A stretch of 64,000 nt of DNA from Rubrobacter_D sp963840835. Its GTDB lineage: Bacteria; Actinomycetota; Rubrobacteria; Rubrobacterales; Rubrobacteraceae. Made by a program: the position numbers and the translations under genes. This document shows positions 15,094 to 24,322 of this stretch, one piece after another (position 1 is the stretch's first letter; every line of letters starts with the position of its first letter). The notes beneath the pieces are model-generated. The model did not search any database and had not been told where the DNA came from. It was given only the letters and a program-made list of their open reading frames with translations. The stretch spans positions 274,303 to 338,302 of the forward strand of contig CAWJAM010000013.1 in NCBI GenBank assembly GCA_963840835.1, read 5' to 3'.

Positions 15094-17517
15094 GTGAGAG
15101 ATGAAGCCCGAGTCGTCATCATAGGTGGCGGAGTAGGGGGAACGAGCATAGCCTACCACCTTGCCGAGATGGGTTGGCAGGATGTGGTGCTGCTGGAAAA
15201 GGGCGAACTTACCGACGGCACGACGTGGCACTCGGCGGGGCTGGTGGGACAGCTCAGGCCCTCGAAGACACTCACTGAGATGAATATGCACAGCGTCGGG
15301 CTCTACCGGCGATTAAAGGAAGAGACCGGCGTGGACCCGGGCTGGCGAGAGGTCGGGAGCCTCAGGTTAGTCTCCTCGCAGGACCGGGCCGAGGAGCTTC
15401 ACCGGCTCGCGGGCATGGCGACGGCTTTCGGACTTCCCTTGGAGATCCTCAGCACTGAAGAGGCTCTGGAACTCTTTCCACTCTTCGATCCCGAGGGCGT
15501 GCGGTGTGCCGCGTACGACCCGACCGACGGATACATTGACCCGGGTCAGCTCGCCAAGGCCCTGGCTGAAGGCGCACGCAATAGGGGAGTGGAGATCTGC
15601 ACCGGCGTCCGTGTAACGGGTTTCGGAATAGAAAAGGGGCGCGTGCAGGAAGTCGTCACAGAACAAGGAAACATTCGCACCGAGATTGTAGTAAACGCCG
15701 CCGGTATGTGGGCGCCCCAGATCGGCAAACTCGCCGGCGTAGAGGTGCCGCTAGTCCCGTTCCAGCACCAGTACGTGCGCCTGCGCACAGGAGAACCAGT
15801 CTCCATAGACCTCCCCACGCTCCGGGACCCGGACGACCTAGTGTACTTCCGTCCGAAGGACGGAGACCTCATAACGGGCGGCTACGGTCGTGACCCGGCG
15901 CCTTGGTCTATTGGGGGGATCCCCGAGAACTTCGGCCGCGAGCTTCTCTCTCCCGACTGGGATCGATTCGGGCCGCTATTCGAGAGGTCTCAGCGACGCG
16001 TCCCGGATCTTCGGGAGGCGGAAGTGGTCGAGTTCATTAACGGCCCGGAATCCTTTACTCCGGACGGGGAGTTTATCCTTGGCGAATCGGAGGTTCGAGG
16101 ATTTTTCGTGGCGGCGGGGTTCAACGCCCACGGCATCGCGGGGGCGGGCGGGATCGGACGGATTCTGGCCGAGTGGATAGTGGACGGTGAGCCAGGCATG
16201 GATGTCTGGGAGATGGATATCCGCCGGTTCGGAGACCACTATCGCAGCCACCGGTACACCTTGGAGCGCGCTAGGGAGTCGCTGTCGATGTACTATGACA
16301 TCTCCTATCCCAACCAGGAACCGCGCAGTGCGCGAGGGATTCGTCTCTCTCCGGCGTACGAGCGTCTCAAAGCTCTGGGGGCGGACTTCGGGGAGAAGGC
16401 GGGATGGGAGCGGCCGAATTACTTCCGGTCCAACGAAGCCCCGACCCTGGAGCGTCTCCGACCCCGGGGCATGGCCGGACGGCACTGGTCCACGGCGATC
16501 CCGGCAGAACATCGTAGCGTTCGGGAGTGCGCCGGGTTATTCGACCAATCTTCTTTCGCGAAGATCGAGGTAACGGGTCCCAGCGCGTGCGAGTTCCTGC
16601 AGCGTCTCTGCGACAACGACGTAGACAAGAAATCGGGAACGGTAACCTACACCCAGATGCTCAACCCCGGCGGAGGTATCGAATGCGACTTCACGGTCAC
16701 GCGCCTGGGGGACGAGCGGTTCCGCATCATAACCGGCACGGCATTCGGCAAACACGACATGTCCTGGATGAAGATGCACCGGCCAGAGGATAGGTCTGTA
16801 GAGATTCAGGACGTCACTTCGAGCCTCGCTTGTGTGGGTATCCAGGGGCCGCTGTCGAGGGATATTCTCTCGTCCGTCTGCCAGGAGGACCTTTCGAACG
16901 AGGCGTTTCCTTACATGCGGGCGCGGGAGATCATCGTAGGAGACGTACCGTGCCTCGCGCTGCGCGTGACCTACGTAGGCGAGTTAGGGTGGGAGCTCTA
17001 TCCCCCGATGGAGTTCGGCTGCCGGTTGTGGGACGTGCTCTACGGGGCCGGGCAGCCTTACGGTCTCGTGCCAGCAGGCTACCGGGCCATCGAGTCCCTG
17101 CGGCTGGAGGGCGGCTTCCTCGCTTGGGCCGCAGACATTACGCCGGAGGAGAACCCGTTCGAGGCTGGCCTCGGATTCGCTGTGAAGCTCGACAAGGACG
17201 ATTTTATTGGGAAGGACGCCCTAGAGAAAGTTAAGGCCGGCGGGATAGGGCGCAAGCTGTGCTGCGTGGTACTGGAGGATTTCGGCATCGTCACCCTCGG
17301 CAATGAGTCCGTCAAGCTCAATGGAGAGACGGTTTCGAGGGTTATGTCCGGTGGGCAAGGCTACTCTGTCGGAAAAAGTATCGCTTACGCGTACCTGCCG
17401 GTCGAGCTCTCAGAGGCTGGTACGGAGCTTTCGGTGGAGGTGTTCGGGGAAGAAATCCCCGCACAGGTAGTCTCGGCTCCGCTCTGGGACCCCAAACATG
17501 AGCGGGTGACGGGATAG
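15094..17517 (+). CDS. Dimethylglycine/sarcosine dehydrogenase-like flavoenzyme with GcvT domain
   Basis: An FAD-binding oxidoreductase domain starts with VVIIGGGVGGTSIAYHLAE. The TTWHSAGL motif (H46) matches the His that carries covalent FAD in dimethylglycine dehydrogenase. An FAO-type linker follows (about residues 370-425), then an aminomethyltransferase (GcvT) folate domain (RECAGLFDQSSFAKIEVTGP onward). Such enzymes oxidise an N-methyl group and pass the carbon to tetrahydrofolate. I start at the GTG at 15094 because GGGAGG precedes it and a longer frame would overlap eutH by 60 bases. The enzyme implies an N-methylated amine as substrate. Confidence 0.85.
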   Translation: MRDEARVVIIGGGVGGTSIAYHLAEMGWQDVVLLEKGELTDGTTWHSAGLVGQLRPSKTLTEMNMHSVGLYRRLKEETGVDPGWREVGSLRLVSSQDRAEELHRLAGMATAFGLPLEILSTEEALELFPLFDPEGVRCAAYDPTDGYIDPGQLAKALAEGARNRGVEICTGVRVTGFGIEKGRVQEVVTEQGNIRTEIVVNAAGMWAPQIGKLAGVEVPLVPFQHQYVRLRTGEPVSIDLPTLRDPDDLVYFRPKDGDLITGGYGRDPAPWSIGGIPENFGRELLSPDWDRFGPLFERSQRRVPDLREAEVVEFINGPESFTPDGEFILGESEVRGFFVAAGFNAHGIAGAGGIGRILAEWIVDGEPGMDVWEMDIRRFGDHYRSHRYTLERARESLSMYYDISYPNQEPRSARGIRLSPAYERLKALGADFGEKAGWERPNYFRSNEAPTLERLRPRGMAGRHWSTAIPAEHRSVRECAGLFDQSSFAKIEVTGPSACEFLQRLCDNDVDKKSGTVTYTQMLNPGGGIECDFTVTRLGDERFRIITGTAFGKHDMSWMKMHRPEDRSVEIQDVTSSLACVGIQGPLSRDILSSVCQEDLSNEAFPYMRAREIIVGDVPCLALRVTYVGELGWELYPPMEFGCRLWDVLYGAGQPYGLVPAGYRAIESLRLEGGFLAWAADITPEENPFEAGLGFAVKLDKDDFIGKDALEKVKAGGIGRKLCCVVLEDFGIVTLGNESVKLNGETVSRVMSGGQGYSVGKSIAYAYLPVELSEAGTELSVEVFGEEIPAQVVSAPLWDPKHERVTG

Positions 17518-17520
17518 GCT

Positions 17521-18180
17521 GTGATCGAACAGCCAGAGGTTGGTGCGGACGAACTACTCCTCTCGACCATTCGGCACGGGCTGACTGAGCTGAACCGGGA
17601 CAAAAGGGTGGGAGGCCGTCTCGACGCTCCCCTTATAGAAGAGGGCCGCGAACAGGCTCGGGAAGCCCGGCAAACATTCGACCGAACGCCTTTCGACGTG
17701 GTGATTTCCTCTCCATTATCCCGGGCATTGGAGACCGCCAAGATTGTCGCCGGGGTCGGGCACGACAGGGTACAGGTGGAAGAGGCGTGCATAGAACGCT
17801 CCTTCGGAGACATGGAGGGCCTCGCCCCGGAACAGGTCCGGGAGCAACTGCCACAAGTCCGCTACACACGAATAAATGGGGTCGACTACTCACTCAACCC
17901 TCCAGGAGGAGAAACCTTCGAGCAACTGCACGAACGGGCCAGCAAGTTCTTCGACCATACTGTGATTTCCCATCGTGGCAAAAGGGTAGTGCTCTTCGGA
18001 CACGAAAACTTCCTCCAGCAGTTGCATGGCGTTATCCGGGGTCTCGGACCGATGGAGTCTCTCGAAGGGAGCATCCTGAACTGCGAGCTGAACCAATTCC
18101 TTATCGAGTCCGACGGCACGCTCGTGGCCCATAACTCGATCCAACTCTGCACGTCGGCGAATAGGTACCCGTCCTTCTAA
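17521..18180 (+). CDS. Histidine phosphatase superfamily protein
   Basis: A 219-residue phosphoglycerate-mutase-like phosphatase. The N-terminal active motif is TIRHGLTELN. The second Arg lies in ISSPLSRALETAKIV, the acid in ERSFGDMEGL and the second His in LFGHENFLQQ. The GTG start is 3 bases after the flavoenzyme stop and its stop overlaps the next ATG (TAATG), so it is an integral member of the operon. A phosphatase together with a kinase in one catabolic operon suggests that a phospho-intermediate is made and later dephosphorylated. Confidence 0.83.
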   Translation: MIEQPEVGADELLLSTIRHGLTELNRDKRVGGRLDAPLIEEGREQAREARQTFDRTPFDVVISSPLSRALETAKIVAGVGHDRVQVEEACIERSFGDMEGLAPEQVREQLPQVRYTRINGVDYSLNPPGGETFEQLHERASKFFDHTVISHRGKRVVLFGHENFLQQLHGVIRGLGPMESLEGSILNCELNQFLIESDGTLVAHNSIQLCTSANRYPSF

Positions 18181-19502
18181 TGAAAACGCAAGAGACTTTC
18201 GTCGCTATCGCCCTCGCGCACATAACGGAGCGGTTTGCCGCAGGCTTCCCCACCAAGGCACCTGCCATAAGAACCGTCGGCCGGGAGGCTGAGTATCCGC
18301 TGGTGAGCTCTGATGGCCGTGCGGCGGATGTTTCCGAACTGTGGCCATACTTACTGGAGCAGGCAAAATGTACACCGACTTACGACCAGGGTGCAGACGG
18401 CACTAAGCTCCTGAGCGGTGTGGAGGGCAGTGGATGGTCATCTACTACCGAGGTCGGTAGGGCTACGGTGGAGATCTCGGCTGGTCCCAGATCAACGTTG
18501 CACGAACTCGTACGGGATATGAACCGGGGTCTCGGGCACCTGAGGGAGTCTGCCCACAAGGCCGGTTTACACATTCTGGGGTTTGGGATCCAACCGAGGA
18601 CTCCCGCCTACCCGAGGATACTCACTCCCAAGCTCCGATACTCGTGCCTCCTGAAGGCTATTGGCAAACAGTGGTTGAAGTTTTGTGTGACGGCTGGGGA
18701 TCAATTGCAGGTGGACGTGGGACAGGACGATGTCGTGCGGCTAATGAACCTGGTCAACGCTGCCTCAGGAATGATCATTGCCGTCACGGCCAACTCCTCT
18801 GTGTACGGCGGTCGAGAGGGCAGGTTCGCCTCAGGTCGAGAAGGGCTTACGGCGAACATGGTAGGCGAACCTTACCGTCATGGGGCACCTGCGAGACCGC
18901 ATGGTGACCTGGAGGAGTACGTACACTTCCTCGCTAGCATGCAGTGCCTATGCCTACCAGACGGCAAAGGAGGGTTTCGTAGAATCGGAATGCCCTTTAC
19001 CGAATATCTCAAGAGTGACCGGGCGGCGCTTGACCCCAAAGTAGCTTACGAGGCTTTTCTGTTCCACGAGCACTATATCTGGCCCAGCGCACGTCCTAGG
19101 TCGAGGATCGGCACCTTGGAGATCCGTCCCGCATGCCAGCAGCCACCTGACTCGGCGTGGGTCCCGTCCGCCTTGGGCCTTGGGCTGATGGAGGCTGCGG
19201 ATGAACTGGAAAGTTACTTGGGAGAATCTCTTGGCAAGAACTACTGGCCGACCCTGCAACACTATCGCAAGATAGCCGTGACGGAAGGCTTTGCAGCCTC
19301 GGAACCAGTTCCGTACTTTCTCGACACGGTAGTTGATATCGCTGAGGCGGGACTTCGTAGCCGAGGCAGTGGTGAGGAGACATTCTTGGACCCGGTTCGC
19401 GACCGCCTTGAAAGACGCAGCGGCCCAGCTGATGAAGCTCGAGCCACCTTCGAAAGTGGTGGTGCCGTCGCGCTGGTGCAGAAGTTGTCTCTGGGCCGGT
19501 AG
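18180..19502 (+). CDS. GCS2-type glutamate-amine/cysteine ligase
   Basis: This 440-residue protein belongs to the carboxylate-amine ligase fold of plant and actinobacterial glutamate-cysteine ligases (EgtA/GshA group): VGREAEYPLV near the start, ATVEISAGPRSTLHELV, FGIQPRTPAYPR and RIGTLEIRPACQQPPDSAWV near the end. Known members join the gamma-carboxyl of glutamate to an amino group. No ergothioneine or glutathione genes are nearby, and the start overlaps the phosphatase stop. In this setting it may gamma-glutamylate the imported amine rather than cysteine, an inference. Confidence 0.8.
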   Translation: MKTQETFVAIALAHITERFAAGFPTKAPAIRTVGREAEYPLVSSDGRAADVSELWPYLLEQAKCTPTYDQGADGTKLLSGVEGSGWSSTTEVGRATVEISAGPRSTLHELVRDMNRGLGHLRESAHKAGLHILGFGIQPRTPAYPRILTPKLRYSCLLKAIGKQWLKFCVTAGDQLQVDVGQDDVVRLMNLVNAASGMIIAVTANSSVYGGREGRFASGREGLTANMVGEPYRHGAPARPHGDLEEYVHFLASMQCLCLPDGKGGFRRIGMPFTEYLKSDRAALDPKVAYEAFLFHEHYIWPSARPRSRIGTLEIRPACQQPPDSAWVPSALGLGLMEAADELESYLGESLGKNYWPTLQHYRKIAVTEGFAASEPVPYFLDTVVDIAEAGLRSRGSGEETFLDPVRDRLERRSGPADEARATFESGGAVALVQKLSLGR

Positions 19503-19757
19503 ACCATTGGTCTGGAGTCTGGTACGGCCTTCCTCACGAGTTCGAGATTCACGGGAGCCTTCCCTCACCACAGGCTCGATGTGCATGAGAGGCTCGCGTA
19601 GGAGGTCGGTGCGCTAGAGGTGTGTTCGAAGCCCGGACCCAGGCAGAGGGCGAGCAACTCGCCGTGACGGGTCTCGTACCGTGGGAACGCGTTTCGAGAA
19701 CTACTTTGTAGTTTTGGCTCTATTGATGGCGTATTCTTTGTGTGCTTGCGTGCGCGC
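19503..19757. other. Intergenic region after the amine operon
   Basis: No gene is seen. A stretch at 19505-19530 (accattggtctggagtc, then tggtacgg) contains a degenerate half of the 12748 operator; this may be coincidence. Confidence 0.25.
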
Positions 19758-20267
19758 CTACGAGCCGTTCATCCGCTCGCGAATCCAGATGGCTAGAAGG
19801 GGATCGGTAGGTCTGGGCTGCGTACCCGGACTCCCTCGTTCCAGATACCCTGATGCCCCTAGACCATCGAACGCGCTCTTCAGCGCCCCCGACCCCTTTA
19901 TTCCGTGCCGACGCATGTACGTTCTAGAGTGTGGCCCGTCGGTGGGTTCTTTGCACAGGGCAACGAAAGCGGCCCGACGCGGCGGGCTCATCTCGTCCAG
20001 GATCGCGCGGAACTCGGGCTCGGCCTCGTCTAGGGCCTCGTCTTTGGCGGCGAGTGTCGTCTCCTCATCCGCCGCCTCGCCGCCGGCCCTCGCGAGTCTG
20101 AAGGCGTGGAATGCCAGCTGCTGGGCACGGTGCGGATGACCTTGGGACAGGTCCAGCAGCACATCCACCGCCTCCGGGAGCAGGTCACGATAACAACCCC
20201 AGTTGAAAACGTGAACGTGGCGCAGGTCGTATGCGAGACTGCCTAGGCTCGGGTCAGCGATGACCAT
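19758..20267 (-). pseudogene. AAA ATPase (ORC/Cdc6-like), C-terminal fragment
   Basis: The 169-residue frame contains the lid and winged-helix part of an AAA ATPase (LLDLSQGHPHRAQQLAFHAF, then a winged helix ending in DPLLAIWIRERMNGS). Walker A and B motifs are absent, and the start at 20267 is in mid-domain. Intact relatives are about 400 residues long. It looks like the 3' end of a broken gene. Confidence 0.6.
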
Positions 20268-20307
20268 GATGGAGGAATCAGAACACGTCCGACGCCGAGG
20301 TACACGT

Positions 20308-20391
20308 ATGCGACTCGATCCGCACAGAGAGATCCTGTCGACGGGGCGGACGGTCGGAGATTTCTGGGCGTGGGCGTTCTCCGACCGTCCT
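20308..20391 (+). pseudogene. N-terminal stub of a TVGDFWAWAFSD protein
   Basis: Only about 28 residues (REILSTGRTVGDFWAWAFSD) are recognisable. The phrase matches the start of an uncharacterised family that usually continues with an NRG-LAE-F motif. Here the reading becomes Ser/Arg-rich noise after AFSD. It is the first of a series of truncated genes. Confidence 0.4.
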
Positions 20392-20652
20392 GACCAATAT
20401 CAACCGAGCGGTTTGGGGCCAAACAGGAGCTCGCGTACTACCAAAAGCGCCCAACGTTCACCCTCCAGGTCGAGGGTGTGGGCCGCAGCGCAACCATCGT
20501 CATACGTGCGATTGATTGCCATGCCCACGCTTTAATCACCGTAAGTCCTGACAGCCATTTACTCGATTGTTCTCCGGAAATCAATGATTAGATTTCAGGT
20601 CTATTGCCGTATGCTGCTAACAGACGATTGCAGACTCGAGAAACGGAGGCGA

Positions 20653-20916
20653 ATGAGATCGATCGAGGGCAGCGGCGCGGGTCGTCTGTGGTTCGCGAAC
20701 TGGGGCGCCGGGGAGATCATCGCCGTGGATACCGAAGGAAACGGCGAGGTGATGGCACGCGTCCCGACGATCACACCGTTTTGCTTCGACTGGCTCGACG
20801 GACGAATGCTCGTCGTCGGCGGAAAGCGTCTCTTCGAGGACGGTCGTGCCCCGAAAAGATTTCTGCTCACGGACACGAAGACGACCCGGACGGGGTTCGT
20901 GAAAGACTCCCAATGA
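20653..20916 (+). pseudogene. SMP-30/gluconolactonase-like, N-terminal fragment
   Basis: GRLWFANWGAGEIIAVDTEG and ARVPTITPFCFDWLDGRMLV are the first blade of an SMP-30/gluconolactonase propeller. The other five blades are missing; the frame runs through an unrelated 30-residue tail to a TGA that overlaps the next ATG (ATGA). The overlap with the downstream gene is preserved even though the enzyme is gone. Confidence 0.65.
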
Positions 20917-21263
20917 CCATAAACCGAAGCGAATTCGTGACCGAAATCGCTGGTCTTCCCGGTGGCGAGAACGCCGTGAGGTTCGACGGACACGAACACG
21001 GGGCGAGCGTCTCGTTCTTCATCACGCGCAATAGACCGGGAACGGGACCGAAACTCCACAAGCACCCGTATGATGAGACGTTCATCATGCAGGAAGGGGA
21101 GGCGAGGTTCACCGTCGGCGATGAGAGCATCGAGGCCGCGGCCGGGGAGATCGTCGTCGTCCCGGCAAACTCCCCGCATGGTTTCGTGAACACGGGAGAG
21201 GACGTGCTTCGTCAGGTGAATATCCATGCTTCTCCCTGGATGAAAACCGAGTGGCTGGAATGA
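20913..21263 (+). CDS. Cupin-domain protein
   Basis: A single small cupin of 116 residues. Motif 1 is GPKLHKHPYDETFIMQEGEA (metal ligands H-x-H, E) and motif 2 is PANSPHGFVNTG. Unlike its neighbours it looks complete. The ATG overlaps the stop of the SMP-30 fragment. Cupins of this size bind metal and act as small dioxygenases, isomerases or binding proteins; the reaction cannot be named. Confidence 0.82.
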   Translation: MTINRSEFVTEIAGLPGGENAVRFDGHEHGASVSFFITRNRPGTGPKLHKHPYDETFIMQEGEARFTVGDESIEAAAGEIVVVPANSPHGFVNTGEDVLRQVNIHASPWMKTEWLE

Positions 21264-21285
21264 GGACGAATCGAAAGGAGCCGGG

Positions 21286-21753
21286 ATGTCGGAGGATGCG
21301 GACGACGTTCAGGGTTTGGACGCGCTGGTCGGCGAATGGAACATGGAGGCGGTTTTCCCCTTCGATCCACCCGTCACGGGGCGGGGGCGCGTTTCTTTCG
21401 AGTTGCTGAGTGAAGGCTCTTTCCTCGTACAGCGATGGGAGGTCGAGCACCACGACGTCCCCGACGGCATCGCGATCATTGGCCCGGAAGGTTCTGACGG
21501 AGGATATCGCCAGCCTTACTTCGACACACGCGGCGTCTCGCGTGTGTACGAGATGAGCCTGCGCGACGGCGTGTGGAAGCTGTGGAGAGATTCTCCGGGC
21601 TTCTCGCAACAGTTCACCGGAACGTTCGGCAACGATGGTAATACCATCACGGGTTTCTGGGAGAAATCCGGCGACGGAGAAGCGTGGGAACACGACTTCG
21701 ACCTCGCGTACACGAAGCAAAGCGAGACGACGACGTCAAGGGAGACGAAATGA
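21286..21753 (+). CDS. Conserved actinobacterial beta-barrel protein (DUF1579-like)
   Basis: This 155-residue protein starts with LVGEWNMEAVFPFDPP and has the phrases SFLVQRWEVEHHDVPDGIAI, YFDTRGVSRVYEMSL and FTGTFGNDGNTITGFWEKS. These resemble lipocalin-like uncharacterised proteins found beside SRPBCC and DHFR-like genes in soil actinobacteria. It appears complete. Its stop overlaps the next ATG (ATGA), continuing the coupled run. Function is unknown; binding of a small hydrophobic compound is a guess from the fold. Confidence 0.72.
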   Translation: MSEDADDVQGLDALVGEWNMEAVFPFDPPVTGRGRVSFELLSEGSFLVQRWEVEHHDVPDGIAIIGPEGSDGGYRQPYFDTRGVSRVYEMSLRDGVWKLWRDSPGFSQQFTGTFGNDGNTITGFWEKSGDGEAWEHDFDLAYTKQSETTTSRETK

Positions 21754-21900
21754 CGGACACACAAACCGGATACGCTCCGGTCAATGGACTGGAGATTAGA
21801 ACACCACGGCGTAGGGCCGAAGGCCGTGGGCGAGATCCGCCGCGCCCTCGCCGAAAAGGGAATGATGTTCGCTGACGGACGGAGAAGCGAGAACGGATGA
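21750..21900 (+). pseudogene. Fused stubs: alpha/beta hydrolase N-terminus and HhH-like C-terminus
   Basis: The ATG frame MTDTQTGYAPVNGLEI is the usual beginning of an alpha/beta hydrolase. After about 17 residues the sensible reading passes to another frame, GVGPKAVGEIRRALAEKG, resembling a helix-hairpin-helix or RpoA-CTD-like C-terminus, up to TGA 21898-21900. Two unrelated genes have thus been joined by a deletion of everything between. Confidence 0.5.
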
Positions 21901-21983
21901 CGAACAGAGGAGACGAGCGCGTGGGCCGCGAGGAACGATCGCGGCGCGCGGTGGAAGCGGCGGTTAAGGAGAACGATAAATGA
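21897..21983 (+). pseudogene. 28-codon residual frame
   Basis: A short Arg/Glu-rich frame (MTNRGDERVGREERSRRAVE) starts in an ATGA overlap and ends in another ATGA overlap with the FAD oxidase gene. It is too short to assign and is probably a shrunken gene whose start and stop signals have survived. Confidence 0.35.
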
Positions 21984-23377
21984 CAACGCAACCCCACTCG
22001 ACATCGCCGGGGACCGACCCCGTATCCGAGCTTCGCGCCTCCTTCGACGGGCGGGTCATCGCGCCGGAAGACGCCGCCTATGATGCGGCGCGCGCCGTTT
22101 TCTACGGCAGTCGGAACCGCCGTCCGGCAGCCATCGTCCGGGCGAAGGACGCCGCCGACGTCTCGCGCGTCATCACGCTAGCGCGAGAGAAGGGGCTCGA
22201 ACTTGCCGTCCGCAGCGGCGGCCACAGCCTTGCCGGCCACAGCGTCTCGGAGGGCGGTATCGTCCTCGACCTCTCACAGATGAAGGGGCGCGAAATCAAC
22301 GTCGAAGCGCGCACCGCCTGGGCCGAGACGGGTTTGACCGCGGGCGAATACACGGCTGCGGTTGGCGCTCACGGCCTTGCGACGGGCTTCGGCGATACCG
22401 GATCTGTCGGGATCGGGGGCATCACGCTCGGGGGAGGCGCCGGTTTCCTCGTGCGAAAGCACGGCCTGACCATAGATAGTCTGCTTGCTGCTGAGATCGT
22501 CACCTCAGGCGGCGAACTCCTGTGCGTGGACGCCGAGACGCACCCGGGCCTCTTCTGGGCGATAAGGGGCGGAGGAGGCAACTTCGGGGTGGCCACCCGC
22601 TTCAAGTTCCGGCTGCATGAGGTAGATGAGATCGTGGGCGGAATGCTCATCCTTCCGGCCACTCCCGATACCATCGCCTCGTTCGTCGCGGAAGCCGAGG
22701 CTGCGCCCAACGAGCTTTCGACCATCGCCAACGTCATGGTCGCCCCGCCGATGCCGTTTTTCCCGGCCGCAGCGCACGGCAAGCTCGTCATCATGGCCCT
22801 CATGGCGTATGCCGGCGAAGTCGAGGCCGGAGAGAGCGCCGTCGCGCCGTTCCGCTCGCTCGCCGAGCCAATCGCCGACATGGTGAAGCCGATGCGATAC
22901 CCGGAGATGTACGGGCCGGACGAACCGGGGCCGGATGAGGAGGTAGCCCGCTCGATGTTCATAGACGCCGTGGACGTTGACGTGGCCGGGGCGATAGTGG
23001 AGCACCTCCACGCCTCGACCGCGATGATGGCCGTAGCGCAGCTCCGGGTGCTCGGCGGGGCAATGGCCAGCGTACCTGACGAGGCCACTGCGTTCGCCCA
23101 CCGGAAGCGCCGGATCATGGTCGCCCTCGGCGCCATCTTCGAGAATCGGGAGGAGGAGACTGTACACAGGGAATGGGTCGAGGATTTCGCAGCGGCACTT
23201 TATCAAGGGGAATCGGGCGTGTACGTGGGCTTCCTCGGCGACGAGGGCGAGGAGCGGGTCCGAGCGGCGTATCCGGGGACGACGTGGGAGCGGCTCACGG
23301 CGGTCAAGGCCCGCTACGACCCTGAGAACCTCTTCTCGCTCAACCAGAATATCCCGCCGAAGACCGGTTGGTCATGA
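21980..23377 (+). CDS. FAD-linked oxidase, berberine-bridge-enzyme type
   Basis: A complete 465-residue PCMH-type FAD enzyme. VRSGGHSLAGHSVSEGGIVL carries the His of the flavin-linking motif. GFGDTGSVGIGGITLGGGAG covers the FAD pyrophosphate loop; a second Cys attachment residue is not obvious there. WAIRGGGGNFGVATRF follows, and the C-terminal BBE segment is YDPENLFSLNQNIPP. Relatives oxidise sugars or secondary metabolites with oxygen. The start overlaps the upstream residual frame and the stop overlaps the methyltransferase start, so it belongs to the same coupled transcript. Confidence 0.85.
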   Translation: MTTQPHSTSPGTDPVSELRASFDGRVIAPEDAAYDAARAVFYGSRNRRPAAIVRAKDAADVSRVITLAREKGLELAVRSGGHSLAGHSVSEGGIVLDLSQMKGREINVEARTAWAETGLTAGEYTAAVGAHGLATGFGDTGSVGIGGITLGGGAGFLVRKHGLTIDSLLAAEIVTSGGELLCVDAETHPGLFWAIRGGGGNFGVATRFKFRLHEVDEIVGGMLILPATPDTIASFVAEAEAAPNELSTIANVMVAPPMPFFPAAAHGKLVIMALMAYAGEVEAGESAVAPFRSLAEPIADMVKPMRYPEMYGPDEPGPDEEVARSMFIDAVDVDVAGAIVEHLHASTAMMAVAQLRVLGGAMASVPDEATAFAHRKRRIMVALGAIFENREEETVHREWVEDFAAALYQGESGVYVGFLGDEGEERVRAAYPGTTWERLTAVKARYDPENLFSLNQNIPPKTGWS

Positions 23378-23769
23378 GCGAGCGGCTGAGAAAGGTCGTC
23401 GAGAAGCTCGATGTACGTCCCGATGACCGGATACTCGAGATCGGGTGCGGACACGGGGTCGCGGCGACGCTCGTTTGCGAGCGCCTCGAAGGAGGACATC
23501 TCACCGCCACAGACCGCTCGGCGAAGATGATCGAGGCCGCCACGCGACGCAACGCATCGCACATCGAAGCCGGCAAGGCCGAGTTCATCGCTTGTGACCT
23601 CGAAGGTTGCGACCCGGAAGACCGCCGCTTCGACAAGGTATTCGCCGTCCGCGTGGGCCTCTTTCACCGCGAGCCCGAGCGTGCGCGAAGCATCGCAGAG
23701 AGATGGCTTGCACCCGGCGGAGAACTCTTCGTCTTCTTCGACGAACCGACGAACAGGAAGAGTACATGA
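23374..23769 (+). CDS. SAM-dependent methyltransferase, C-terminally truncated
   Basis: A class I fold beginning with DRILEIGCGHGVAATLVCER (SAM loop), TATDRSAKMIEAA (acidic ribose-binding Asp) and FDKVFAVRVGLF. The chain ends right after GGELFVFFDEPTNRKST at 131 residues, where relatives have another 60-70. The ATG overlaps the upstream stop and the TGA overlaps the following ATG, so the truncation kept the coupling. It may be inactive. Confidence 0.7.
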   Translation: MSERLRKVVEKLDVRPDDRILEIGCGHGVAATLVCERLEGGHLTATDRSAKMIEAATRRNASHIEAGKAEFIACDLEGCDPEDRRFDKVFAVRVGLFHREPERARSIAERWLAPGGELFVFFDEPTNRKST

Positions 23770-24310
23770 AAAAGCAAATGCTCTTCGTCCACGGCGGGGA
23801 GAAGGGGCTCACGAGGAAGATGAGAAGATGGCTACGAGCCTGCGGGATGAACTCGGGAATTCATACGACTTTCACTCTCCGAAGATGCCGAATGAAGACA
23901 GCCCCGAGTATGAGGTGTGGAAGGATCGGATAAAGAAAGACCTCGCCGCGATGGACGGGGAGGTGATCCTCGTCGGGCATTCCCTGGGGGCTTCGGTCCT
24001 CTTGAAGTTCCTCTCCGAAGAGGAGGTCGAAAGACCCATCGCCGGGATGTTCCGCGTCGCGCCTCCGTACTGGGGAGCTGAGGACTGGGAAGTCGAAGAG
24101 TACGCATTGCAAAAAGACTTCGCGTCGAAACTCCCCGAAGGATTGCCGGTGTACTTTTATCACAGCCGCGATGATGAAGTGGTGCCGTTCGCGCACTTCG
24201 CGACGTACACGGAGAAACTTCCGCGCGCGACAGCCCGTGAGTTCGATGACCGGGGGCATCAATTCGACGATGATCTGTCCGAAGTTGCCAGGGACATCCA
24301 AAGGCTGTAA
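23766..24310 (+). pseudogene. RBBP9/YdeN-like alpha/beta hydrolase, frameshifted
   Basis: The frame starts as MKKQMLFVHGGE and shifts near base 23800 to GAHEEDEKMATSLRDELG, then runs as a normal serine hydrolase: DGEVILVGHSLGASVLLKFL with the nucleophile Ser, YHSRDDEVVPF with the Asp and DDRGHQF with the His. Only one base needs changing to restore a complete protein of about 180 residues. It may be recent decay or a sequence error. Confidence 0.7.
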
Positions 24311-24322
24311 AGGGGACGATTC

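Noticed and set aside
18180..19502. EgtA of an ergothioneine cluster
   Set aside because: No egtB, egtC, egtD or egtE homologues are adjacent, and the gene is translationally coupled to an amine-catabolic operon.
20604..21263. 219-residue version of the cupin
   Set aside because: The upstream part is an off-frame reading of the SMP-30 fragment; the cupin begins at the ATG overlapping that fragment's stop.
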